From: Candidatus Iainarchaeum sp.
Lineage (GTDB): Archaea > Iainarchaeota > Iainarchaeia > Iainarchaeales > DTGL01
Reading direction: 5' to 3'
NCBI GenBank assembly: GCA_026413945.1
Contig: JAOAJX010000005.1
Location: forward strand, 1 to 64,000
DNA length: 64,000 bases
This document shows, piece after piece, positions 1-8,629 of the stretch. Below the pieces are notes generated by a model. The model was not told the origin of the DNA, searched no databases, and worked only from the letters and a program-made list of their open reading frames with translations. The translations under genes were made by a program, and so were the position numbers. Numbering within the stretch: position 1 is the stretch's first letter; the number at the start of each line of letters is the position of its first letter.

Positions 1-2
1 CT

Positions 3-881
3 CCAACACCTACTCCAACACCGAGCCCCGGTGGCGGTGGCGGAGGTGGAGGCGGTACTTATTATACACAAGTTTGCGGAGATAAAATCTGTGATGCTTA
101 CAAAGAGAACTATTGTAACTGCCCTTCTGACTGTGGCAAGCCATTCTGTGCAACTTGTACTGAGCTTGTTTGTGAGAATGGTAGCCCGAAATGCAAGGCA
201 ATTACACCTTGTGTAGGAAATCGCATCTGTGAAGAAGGTGAAAATTACGAAAATGCCCCAAGCGACTGTGTGCAGCCATTTGTCCCAGTAGAAAGACCAT
301 CTTTCTGTGGTGATGGCACATGTAACCCATGGGAAAACTGCTCAACGTGTGCTGCTGATTGTGCTTGTGAATTCGGAAAGACCTGCATAGATGGCGTTTG
401 CGTAAGAGCTCCTTACTGTGGCGACTTTATCTGCCAGCAGGACGAATCTTATGAGACTTGTCCACAAGATTGCCCTGCGCCGGCAGCAACACAGCCACCT
501 ACACCAACTTTCCCACAAAGAACACCAACACCAACAGTAGCAGGACCAACAGGATTCTTCGGCCTCGGAGCTTTAGGAGACGCATTTGGTTTGCTCTTAC
601 TTTTACTAGTACTGCTATTAATAATACTTAGCCAAACCATATTCCTCGAAACAGAGACCACAACAACAACACTTACTTTGAAAGCAAAAAATTTGCTTGG
701 AAAGCCCATGGATGAAGCAGAGATAAAAGTTCTCAAGGATGGCGAGCCGCATTCAACTAAAGTCACAGGCGAAGACGGTAAAGCAACATTCCTGTTAGGC
801 GAAGGTGAATACAAAATTAAAGCAAAGAAAGGGCGCATAAAGAGAAACTTTATCCCAAAAACAGTAAGAATCGGTGAATAA
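3..881 (+). CDS. Cys-repeat membrane surface protein, C-terminal part (5' truncated by window)
   Basis: The frame is open from the left edge, so the N-terminus lies outside the window. After a Pro-Thr and glycine-rich linker come four short repeats of the form C-G-D-x-x-C...C-P-x-D-C. The second repeat lacks the first and third Cys. A Pro/Thr-rich spacer follows, then a strongly hydrophobic segment (LLLLLLVLLLIILS) that should cross the membrane. The last ~70 residues look like a carboxypeptidase-regulatory or PEGA-like beta domain (GKPMDEAEIKV...GKATFLLGEGEYKIK). The Cys repeats are probably disulfide-bonded and extracellular. The function is unknown. The coding frame is certain; the family label is descriptive. 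Confidence 0.85.
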   Translation, partial: PTPTPTPSPGGGGGGGGGTYYTQVCGDKICDAYKENYCNCPSDCGKPFCATCTELVCENGSPKCKAITPCVGNRICEEGENYENAPSDCVQPFVPVERPSFCGDGTCNPWENCSTCAADCACEFGKTCIDGVCVRAPYCGDFICQQDESYETCPQDCPAPAATQPPTPTFPQRTPTPTVAGPTGFFGLGALGDAFGLLLLLLVLLLIILSQTIFLETETTTTTLTLKAKNLLGKPMDEAEIKVLKDGEPHSTKVTGEDGKATFLLGEGEYKIKAKKGRIKRNFIPKTVRIGE

Positions 882-895
882 TAAAAGCGCCCCTG

Positions 896-920
896 CCTTT
901 TTCTTTTTTTTCCATTTTTT
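896..920 (+). terminator. T-rich terminator after the Cys-repeat gene
   Basis: Just after the stop codon lies a run that is nearly all T, broken by a few C and A. Archaeal intrinsic termination depends mainly on such U-tracts. No strong hairpin precedes it. Confidence 0.5.
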
Positions 921-937
921 CACCGGCAATTACCTCT

Positions 938-950
938 AAAAAATATTAAA
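938..950 (+). promoter_or_regulatory. TATA-like box for the 84-aa ORF
   Basis: An AAAAAATATTAAAG-like stretch lies about 37-49 bases before the TTG start at 987. This leaves room for a short leader carrying the GGGTGG Shine-Dalgarno motif. It is inferred by eye only. Confidence 0.35.
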
Positions 951-986
951 GCCACTCTTTAGTCAAAATTATTTTGGGTGGTTTAA

Positions 987-1241
987 TTGAACAAACCTGT
1001 AAAAAAGCTTACTGTTGGTAGCATACAAGTTGCATCATGGCTAAATGAAGGTAAAAGCGGGAACTTCTATACCTTCACAATCTCCAGGCGTTTTAAGGAT
1101 GAAAAAGACTCCTGGCAAAGTTCAAATTCGTTGCGTCTAAGCGACCTTCCTAAAGCAATATTTGCACTTCAAGAAGCCTACAGGCAATTTGCTCTAAAGG
1201 AGTTCTCACAATTAGAAAATGATTTGGACATTAAAAAATAA
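987..1241 (+). CDS. Small conserved hypothetical protein (84 aa)
   Basis: An 84-residue soluble protein with no signal or membrane segment. It starts at TTG behind a GGGTGG motif at good spacing. The pattern GSIxVASWxNEG...F.T.ISRRFKD...W...SLRLSDLPKAIFALQEAY resembles a widespread small family I know only as conserved hypothetical in archaea and bacteria, several members of which lie near DNA-processing genes. It precedes hel308 by 47 bases, and that next gene lacks a Shine-Dalgarno motif, so the two may or may not share a transcript. No function can be given. Confidence 0.75.
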   Translation: MNKPVKKLTVGSIQVASWLNEGKSGNFYTFTISRRFKDEKDSWQSSNSLRLSDLPKAIFALQEAYRQFALKEFSQLENDLDIKK

Positions 1242-1288
1242 ATAAGGCTGCGGTGAATTTTTAATTAAATTGATTTTTTCTTTCATTT

Positions 1289-3400
1289 ATGCAAAAATCA
1301 CTAAATAAAAATGAGGAAATAGAAAAAATTGTGCTCAAGGCAAACTCATTTGAAAGCTTCAATCCGCTGCAAGAAAAAGTACTTAAAGAGGATTGGGCAA
1401 ACTCTTGTTTAGTTGTAAGTGCACCAACTGCAAGCGGAAAGACTATTGTTGCCGAACTCTGTGCACTTAACTGCCTATTGAAAAAAAATATGAAGGTTGT
1501 TTACACAGCACCACTGAAAGCATTAGCTGCTGAGCATTACAAGGATTGGAAGAAAAAATATTCTGATTTAGGAATTAAAGTTGCTATAAGCACTGGCGAC
1601 TTTGATTCAAGCTCACATTATTTATCAAAATACGACTGGATAGTTACCACTAATGAAAAACTTGACTCATTGATAACACACCGTGCCGACTGGCTTTCGA
1701 GAGTTGGGCTTCTTATTGTTGATGAAATACATGAGATTGGTAGCACAAGGGGCGCTACCATAGAAGCAGCTATAATAAAGATGCTTCAGCTAAATGAAAA
1801 ACTTCAAATAATTTCACTTAGCGCTACGATACCTAACGCTGACAACATTGCTTCTTGGCTCAACGCAAAACTTATTTTAAGCGACTATAGACCTGTAAAG
1901 CTAATGGAAGGCGTACTTCTTGATGAAGAAATATTTTTTTCAAAAGAAACAATTAAATTGGATACTCAAGATATCGAAGGTCTTATCTTAGATACGCTTG
2001 CACAGAAAAAACAGATATTAATTTTCATGCTAACAAGAAAAAAGACAGAGCAAATGTGTGAAAAAATAGCAGATATTGTTGATAAAAAACTATTTCCAAG
2101 AGAAAAACTTTATTTAAAAAACATCGCCCACAAGATTGAGAATGTCTTGGAAAATCCAACAGAACAATGTAGAAATCTTGCAAAGTTAGTCTCAAGAGGC
2201 ATAGCTTTTCACCACGCCGGCTTAATGCCAAAGCAAAGAGAAATTATAGAAGATGCTTTCAGGGAAGGCAAAATCAAAGCAATTGTTGCCACAACCACGC
2301 TTGCTATGGGTATAAATCTGCCAGCTTTCAGGGTTTTTATACCTTCATTGTACAGATACACCGAGTTTGGTATGCAAAAAATACCCGTTTCAGAATATAA
2401 GCAACTCGCAGGCAGAGCCGGCAGACCCAAATATGACTCTTTAGGCCAGGCAATTACTCTTGCAAAGAGCGAAGATGAAAAAGAAGAAATAATAAACAAT
2501 TATATAAAAGGCAACCCAGAACCCATAGAATCAAATCTTGCCTATGAACCAGTTCTTAGGACACAGGTCCTTTCAATAATAGCAAGCAATATTGCAAACA
2601 AACCAAACTCCATTGAAAGTTTTTTCCAAAAAAGTTTCTATTTTTACCAATACGGTAACACACAAGCTCTTAATAAAAAAGTTAAATCAATATTACAAGA
2701 TCTTATAAGCTATGATTTTGTTTTTCAAGACAAAGAGAGGTTTATTGCAACACCCTTGGGTGAAAGGGTTGCTGAGCTATACTTAGACCCAGAAAGCGCT
2801 TATCGTATGATGCAGCACCTAACTTCAAACATGACGGAATTGAAAGCTTTGTATTGCATTGTTGAAGCAACAGAATTTGGCTCATACCCAAAAATAACCA
2901 ACTCAAAAAAAGAATCTCTTTTCCAAGAATTCCTTGCTAGAGAAAATGAGCTCAGGCTAGATGCAATGAAAACATATTTCACAGATGAGTTTGCACTAGA
3001 AAAGTTTAATGCTTCGCTGCTATTAAGCAACTGGATAAATGAGGTTAGTGAGCAACAGATAATGGATGAATTCAATGTTGAGCCTGGCGTACTGCACTCA
3101 AAGCTTATGATTTGTGATTGGCTATCTTATTCAGCAGCCGAATTGGCAAAGCTTATGGGCTTAAAAGAAAACGCTTTCTTTATGGAAAAAATAAGGAAAA
3201 GGCTCCAAAGCGGCATAAGAGAAGAACTCATTCCTTTAGTGCAATTGCGCGGAATAGGGCGCGTAAGAGCTAGGAAGCTTTACAGAAATGGCATACGTTC
3301 CATATCTGATCTTAAAAAAGCCCACGCTTCTGATATTGCAAAAATAATTGGTGAAAAAGTAGCGCTAAACATTAAATCGCAACTAGGTAAATTGGAATAA
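1289..3400 (+). CDS. hel308: Hel308-type superfamily 2 DNA helicase
   Basis: ATP-dependent 3'-5' DNA helicase thought to act at stalled replication forks. The 703 residues match the family length. Visible motifs are Walker A APTASGKT (45-52), Ia TAPLKALAAE (73-82), II DEIH (145-148), III SLSATIP (~176-182), V TTTLAMGINLPA and VI QLAGRAGRPKYD. The C-terminus ends in a helix-hairpin-helix domain (LRGIGRVRARKLYRNG...), as in Hel308. No intein is present. The ATG lacks a GGTGA motif and lies shortly after an AT-rich TATA-like stretch, so the message may be nearly leaderless. A related Ski2-like helicase is the alternative, but the HhH end favours Hel308. Confidence 0.95.
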   Translation: MQKSLNKNEEIEKIVLKANSFESFNPLQEKVLKEDWANSCLVVSAPTASGKTIVAELCALNCLLKKNMKVVYTAPLKALAAEHYKDWKKKYSDLGIKVAISTGDFDSSSHYLSKYDWIVTTNEKLDSLITHRADWLSRVGLLIVDEIHEIGSTRGATIEAAIIKMLQLNEKLQIISLSATIPNADNIASWLNAKLILSDYRPVKLMEGVLLDEEIFFSKETIKLDTQDIEGLILDTLAQKKQILIFMLTRKKTEQMCEKIADIVDKKLFPREKLYLKNIAHKIENVLENPTEQCRNLAKLVSRGIAFHHAGLMPKQREIIEDAFREGKIKAIVATTTLAMGINLPAFRVFIPSLYRYTEFGMQKIPVSEYKQLAGRAGRPKYDSLGQAITLAKSEDEKEEIINNYIKGNPEPIESNLAYEPVLRTQVLSIIASNIANKPNSIESFFQKSFYFYQYGNTQALNKKVKSILQDLISYDFVFQDKERFIATPLGERVAELYLDPESAYRMMQHLTSNMTELKALYCIVEATEFGSYPKITNSKKESLFQEFLARENELRLDAMKTYFTDEFALEKFNASLLLSNWINEVSEQQIMDEFNVEPGVLHSKLMICDWLSYSAAELAKLMGLKENAFFMEKIRKRLQSGIREELIPLVQLRGIGRVRARKLYRNGIRSISDLKKAHASDIAKIIGEKVALNIKSQLGKLE

Positions 3401-3520
3401 CAGAAGCATTGATAATACAAAACAAACCAAACTTACGGATTTTTAAGATAAAAGAAAAGTTTATTAACCACTAAAAACATTAGAATTACAATTAGAGAAT
3501 TAAATTAAACAATTAAACAC

Positions 3521-3537
3521 ATAAATAATTAATTTGA
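3521..3537 (+). promoter_or_regulatory. Candidate TATA region for the 1685-aa surface protein
   Basis: The 167-base gap after hel308 is very AT-rich and holds several TATA-like runs. The one at 3521-3537 is the nearest that still leaves room for the AGAAGGTG Shine-Dalgarno motif before the ATG at 3568. The gap also contains repeated AATTAAA-type words. No RNA gene or further ORF is seen in it. Confidence 0.3.
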
Positions 3538-3567
3538 GTTGAGCTTGTGTAGAAAGAAGGTGCTTTT

Positions 3568-6500
3568 ATGTCCATAAAAGAAAAAATAAAATCATTCTAT
3601 TACATTTTTGAGGATCGTTACTATGATGTGCTCGACCGTATAAACAAAGTCATTCCGGTTTACAAGGTAATAGATCCAATAGATAGGCATTTTCCATCCT
3701 TCATACTTTTCATCCTTCTCTTGGTTTTCCTTTTAACTTGGTTTTTCATCCTTCCAGCTTTACGCCCACCTCAAGAATACGACTTTATTACACACATAGA
3801 GGTATTGGATAATGAAACAAAAAGCCCTATAAGTGGCGCTGATGTAATTATTAAGTTGGCAAGCATTGAAGGGGCAGATCAGCTTAATAAAGCTACGGAT
3901 TCTAAGGGCATTGCAACATTCAGCTTTAAAACAAAGCGTAAACTTGAATCAGTTGAGGCAAAGATTTCAATTTCAAAGAAAGACAGCAACTACGATGAAA
4001 TAAAAAACAAAGATGTTGTTCTTGTTAATTCAGAAAAAAAGGTTTTCTCATTAAGAAAGCCAGGTCTTGTTTTCAAGGGTGCTATTGAGATCCACATTTT
4101 GAAAGACGCGGTCGGCAGCGAAGCAATAAGAGATCGCCAGATAATAATAACATTTTCTTGCCAACGTGGCAGCCCCCCAGCAAATATAAACAGACATGGC
4201 AGTGAGCAGCCATTTAAGGTAGAAAGACCACTTGGCTGCGAAGGCCTAAGTGCAACGGCATCAGCACAGGGCTTTAACCCAGCAACTCTTTCTCTGGAAA
4301 ATAAAGAAATAGCCATATTTAAGCTTACACCCATACAACAAATTGAAGAAAAAGGCATACTTGAAGTTACAGTTAATGAGCACAACGATTCTCTAGCAAA
4401 GGACGTAGTTGTCAGGGTTTACGATGCTACAACAAGCAGCCTGGTTACACAAAAGACAACTACGGAAACAGGCACAGCTCTTTTTGAGGCACTTAAAGCA
4501 GGTTACTATGATGTTAGCGCAATAGCTTCAGACAACAGGACCACATCTAAACAGAATGTCCGCGTAATAGCCAATGAAAAAACACAGGTTGGCTTAAAGC
4601 TGACTAAGCCTGAGCCGAGAATTAACTATAAATTGTTTTTTAAGGTGATTGACTCAAACTCAAGAGCAATCATTCCGGATGCAGAAATAATAATTTATAT
4701 GGATCAATTTTACGTAGCATCAGTACAATCTGATGGAAACGGTTTAGTTTCATATACTGTAAGTGAAGCTGACAGGAACAAATCTTTCAAGATAATAGTC
4801 AGGCATCCAAATTACTCGGTTTTGACAATATCAGTCCCAGTGCTTGAGATCAGCGCATCAACACCAACAGAAATAGAGCTTATGGCACTTGCAGAATATG
4901 AGACAACTTACTTGCCTGTAGCAATAATTAAGGCAAACAAATACTATGGCAGTGTGCCACTCACCGTTGAGTTTGACGCATCACAAAGCTTTGATCCAGA
5001 TGGCACAATAAAGAGCTACGAATGGGACTTTGGAGATGGAAATAAAGAAACTGGTGTTGCAAGAGTGCACACATATGCTTCCAAAGGAATATATTTTGTA
5101 AAGCTTCGCGTAAAAGATGAGAGCAACCTTTTGGGTGAAACAAGTACAATTATACAAGTTGGTCTTGAAAGCTATGCGCCAGTTCCAATAATACTCGCTG
5201 ACAAATATTATGGTGAGTTACCATTAACAATATCTTTTGATGGTTCTTCAAGCTTTGACCCTGATGGCACAATAGGAAAGTATACTTGGAAATTCTGTGA
5301 TGGCAATACTTCAAATGAAAAAAAGCCAATACACACATATTACAAACCTGGTAATTATGTAGTATCTCTAACCGTAGAAGACAATCAGGGAAAGACCTCT
5401 ATAGCATACCAGCTGATCCAAGTCAGAAAAAAGCCAGATATTTCTGAGCTTTATGCACCAATCGCTATTTTTTCAGCAGACAAATATTTTGGTGTGCCAC
5501 CTTTGACAGTGTCATTTGACGCATCACAAAGCTTTGATCCAGACGGAACAATAAAGAGCTACGCATGGGACTTTGGAGATGGCACCACAGCAACAGGGAA
5601 GATTGCAGCGCACATATTTACAAACAAAGGCATCTATCTTGTAAAGCTGCGCGTAACAGATCAAAATGATATTTCTGGAGAATCTAGCATAGTAATTCAA
5701 GTTGGGCTTGATAGTTATAGACCTATTTCTATAATAAGAGCAGACAGATATGCGGGCAAAGCACCATTAACCGTTCATTTCGATGGCTCTTACAGCTTTG
5801 ATCCAGATGGCACAATAGTTAGTTATCTCTGGGAATTTGATGATGGTAACACAGCCAAAGGCCCAACTACAACACGCACCTTTGAAAAAGAAGGCATCTA
5901 CAAAGTTTCACTAACTGTAATAGACAATAACAATAAATCAGACGAGACTGAAATTTATATACAAGTAGGAAAAATCCCAGTGATTACAATTGGAAAGGTT
6001 TTGGTTAGGGTTATAGACCTGCAAGGTAAGCCTGTAAGCGGTGCAGCTGTTTACCTATACAGAGAGGACTTGCCTTTTACTCTAAACACACCAGGATATG
6101 CTATCTACACCGATGCAAATGGCCAGTATCTCTATGACTGTGTAGAGCCAAGTATAAAAGCCTATTATGCAAAAGCACTAAAGGACAATCTCTTCGGAGA
6201 ATCAAACCGTGAGCTTGTCTCAGCAGGAATGCTCGTCACTTTAACAATAGTGATGTCAGAAGATTATGGTGAGATTGAAGCAATTGTTGTAGATCAGAAC
6301 GAAAATAAGATTTCGGGTGCTGATGTAATAATATATAATGAAATAGGCACCATTGAAGCAAGATGCAAAACAGGTCTAACAGGAACTTGCAACTCAGGGC
6401 CAATAAAAGCAGGTAAAATGGTTTATTTGGCTGCTTCAAAGGAGAATTACATAAGCTCTTATAGTGAGCAGTTTCAGGTTATAGCAAAGAACTTGCACTC

Positions 6501-8625
6501 TATTAAGCTTGTTTTGTACCCTAAAGGACCCGACTCAGGCATTGAAATGAGTTTTGTTGATATATGCAACGACTGGCAGTGCAAAGAAACAGTTTCAGTG
6601 ATTGCATCTGACACAAATTCAGAGAGATATTACTACGCAAAATTCTACCTTAAACTGTTTGCAAACGAGAGCACGAACATTTATTCCTACCTTAGAGCTG
6701 GACTTGAAAGCCAGGAATCAATAGCAGTTGAGAATTACAAGATAAGAATAATGGAAGTTAGAGCTCCAGGCTCAAAAATTTTCTATGCCACTTGCTATAA
6801 TCCATCAAACAAGTATGAAATAAAAACAAACTGCATAGCAGGCATAAACTCCGGCTCAAAAATGGTTTTATTGCAATGGAATAAGCTTTCTGGTCAAAAT
6901 GGTGTGATTGTACCAATAATGTTAAAGTTTGGTGTAGAAAAAGGCCTTGGCACAAACGAAAAGCTTGAACTAAGGTATGCTGCTAAAGCAATACAGTTTA
7001 GTACTGAACGCAAAACAGATGAAAAATTACTCACTTTGATCATAGGAGATCACATTTGCACAGAAAAGAAAATAAACTGGCACTTCAAGCTATATTCTGG
7101 TAACAACCTAGTTAAAGATGGGCTCACTGAAAAGTTTGCAACAGACCTTAACCTAAGCAAAGAATATATGCTCCATTACTCTATAAAAAATTGCACTGAG
7201 ATTGATTACACTGGATCAAAACTCGAGGTGTGGGATGAGAATGTAGCAAATGCAATTTCTTTCCCAGATTTCACAACACCCAAACCACACACTTTATACG
7301 CAAGCATCCCTTCTTTGAAGCCAGGTCAAACCTTAGAAGACAAAGTAAAAATAAAAGCAGCAAATATCGCTGAATTTACAAGAGTTTTGTTTAAGCTTTC
7401 AAAAGGTGCTGATATTCCAGTTAATGGCACCACAAAAGTTCTTTTTAGAATAATTTCTACAAAAGAAATGAGATTTGAAGGTTTGCCTCAAAGTTTGCCC
7501 CCCAACATTATTATAAACATCACAGGTTATCTAAAAGATTCAGGCACGGGTGGTGGAGTTGCAAATGCAACAGTGGAGGTTTCACTCAATGATGTTGTGC
7601 TTGGTACTATTACCACTGAAGCCAATGGGCGCTTTACATATGTGCAGCCGTCAGGAACCGCACTGCCAAAACCAAACGATGTTGTGAAGCTAAAAGGGAC
7701 CCATACTGATTATGCGCCAGCATTTGCCTCTATACCTGTTAGACAAGGTGGTGCTGTAGGAATATCATGCATAACAATAAAGCCTTCTGAGCCAATAAAG
7801 CTAAATAAAGGCGATTCAAGCAAGGTTATAGTAATTACTAAAAAATGCCCTGAAGGTGTAGCAGTTAAACTTGAATCATCACTTTCTTTGTCACAGAAAG
7901 AGTTTACTATGGGTACAGACGAAACAAAAGAAGTTCCTTTTACGGCAAGTGGTACAACAGTATCTCAAGGAATTTATCCAATATATGCAAGTGCGAGATT
8001 TATCAGCGCTTCAACATATAAAAATATTGGCATAGTGGACGTCATAGTAAATGATCCGAACTCCTGCTTTGTTATGGAGAATTACATTTATGATATGAAA
8101 AGCGGCAGAGCCACGGGCATAATAAAGAATAAATGCTTATACCCAAATAATGATCCAGACATGCCTCTAATAACAATAGCTAACAATGCAGTTGAGCTTA
8201 AATATGCTGATAAACCAGTGAGCATCACATTTAAGTGGCGTATCAAGTCAGAAGCCTTGGAAAATGGAGCAAAAAGCATAAACATTACCTCTTATGAAGC
8301 AACATCTACAATTAATCTTACAACTACTTATATTGCCGATTTGGCAGAATTCAATGCTGAGGATTACATAAAAGGCAATGCTTCAAAAGGCGTAAAAGGT
8401 TTAAAACAAGCGCCAGGGTATAGCGGCGGCAAACTATGCAATGTTAAGTTTGTGCCAGAAAGCGACGATAGCCGCGTGCTTGTTTGGATTGAAGGCACAA
8501 AAGTAATGGGTAGATTTATTGGCGAGCGTGAGGAACGCGGTGAATACAGCTTTACCTTAATAAACAAGGGTGTGAAGAACACAATGTATACTTTCATCGG
8601 TATTGATGATTATATAACAAGGTGA
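3568..8625 (+). CDS. Giant PKD-repeat surface protein with N-terminal membrane anchor (1685 aa)
   Basis: Residues 1-42 are charged and are followed by one hydrophobic segment (FILFILLLVFLLTWFFIL, ~46-63), so this reads as a signal-anchor protein with a cytoplasmic N-terminus. Outside lie carboxypeptidase-regulatory-like beta modules (SPISGADVIIKL; ~80-440). Four PKD domains follow, at roughly 448-530, 535-615, 628-712 and 716-800, each with SFDPDGTI and a W-x-F-x-D-G motif. More regulatory-like modules (VRVIDLQGKPVSGAAVYLY at ~812) and a long unassigned beta-rich C-terminal half complete it. An AAGGTG motif sets the start. The next gene begins 4 bases after the stop, so the two surface proteins are probably co-transcribed. 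A structural or adhesive role is inferred. Confidence 0.93.
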   Translation: MSIKEKIKSFYYIFEDRYYDVLDRINKVIPVYKVIDPIDRHFPSFILFILLLVFLLTWFFILPALRPPQEYDFITHIEVLDNETKSPISGADVIIKLASIEGADQLNKATDSKGIATFSFKTKRKLESVEAKISISKKDSNYDEIKNKDVVLVNSEKKVFSLRKPGLVFKGAIEIHILKDAVGSEAIRDRQIIITFSCQRGSPPANINRHGSEQPFKVERPLGCEGLSATASAQGFNPATLSLENKEIAIFKLTPIQQIEEKGILEVTVNEHNDSLAKDVVVRVYDATTSSLVTQKTTTETGTALFEALKAGYYDVSAIASDNRTTSKQNVRVIANEKTQVGLKLTKPEPRINYKLFFKVIDSNSRAIIPDAEIIIYMDQFYVASVQSDGNGLVSYTVSEADRNKSFKIIVRHPNYSVLTISVPVLEISASTPTEIELMALAEYETTYLPVAIIKANKYYGSVPLTVEFDASQSFDPDGTIKSYEWDFGDGNKETGVARVHTYASKGIYFVKLRVKDESNLLGETSTIIQVGLESYAPVPIILADKYYGELPLTISFDGSSSFDPDGTIGKYTWKFCDGNTSNEKKPIHTYYKPGNYVVSLTVEDNQGKTSIAYQLIQVRKKPDISELYAPIAIFSADKYFGVPPLTVSFDASQSFDPDGTIKSYAWDFGDGTTATGKIAAHIFTNKGIYLVKLRVTDQNDISGESSIVIQVGLDSYRPISIIRADRYAGKAPLTVHFDGSYSFDPDGTIVSYLWEFDDGNTAKGPTTTRTFEKEGIYKVSLTVIDNNNKSDETEIYIQVGKIPVITIGKVLVRVIDLQGKPVSGAAVYLYREDLPFTLNTPGYAIYTDANGQYLYDCVEPSIKAYYAKALKDNLFGESNRELVSAGMLVTLTIVMSEDYGEIEAIVVDQNENKISGADVIIYNEIGTIEARCKTGLTGTCNSGPIKAGKMVYLAASKENYISSYSEQFQVIAKNLHSIKLVLYPKGPDSGIEMSFVDICNDWQCKETVSVIASDTNSERYYYAKFYLKLFANESTNIYSYLRAGLESQESIAVENYKIRIMEVRAPGSKIFYATCYNPSNKYEIKTNCIAGINSGSKMVLLQWNKLSGQNGVIVPIMLKFGVEKGLGTNEKLELRYAAKAIQFSTERKTDEKLLTLIIGDHICTEKKINWHFKLYSGNNLVKDGLTEKFATDLNLSKEYMLHYSIKNCTEIDYTGSKLEVWDENVANAISFPDFTTPKPHTLYASIPSLKPGQTLEDKVKIKAANIAEFTRVLFKLSKGADIPVNGTTKVLFRIISTKEMRFEGLPQSLPPNIIINITGYLKDSGTGGGVANATVEVSLNDVVLGTITTEANGRFTYVQPSGTALPKPNDVVKLKGTHTDYAPAFASIPVRQGGAVGISCITIKPSEPIKLNKGDSSKVIVITKKCPEGVAVKLESSLSLSQKEFTMGTDETKEVPFTASGTTVSQGIYPIYASARFISASTYKNIGIVDVIVNDPNSCFVMENYIYDMKSGRATGIIKNKCLYPNNDPDMPLITIANNAVELKYADKPVSITFKWRIKSEALENGAKSINITSYEATSTINLTTTYIADLAEFNAEDYIKGNASKGVKGLKQAPGYSGGKLCNVKFVPESDDSRVLVWIEGTKVMGRFIGEREERGEYSFTLINKGVKNTMYTFIGIDDYITR
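4975..5582 (+). repeat. Higher-order duplication of a PKD pair
   Basis: About 65 bases beginning GACGCATCACAAAGCTTTG at 4975 recur with only a few changes at 5518, an offset of 543 bases or 181 codons. That equals two PKD domains. In protein, PKD1 resembles PKD3 (FDASQSFDPDGTIKSY) and PKD2 shares more with PKD4 (FDG-S, SY-P opening), so a two-domain unit seems to have been duplicated. Confidence 0.8.
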
Positions 8626-8629
8626 GATA

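Noticed and set aside
31-60. Glycine/proline codon run as a non-coding repeat
   Set aside because: It is in frame with the Cys-repeat protein and encodes a PT/G-rich linker.
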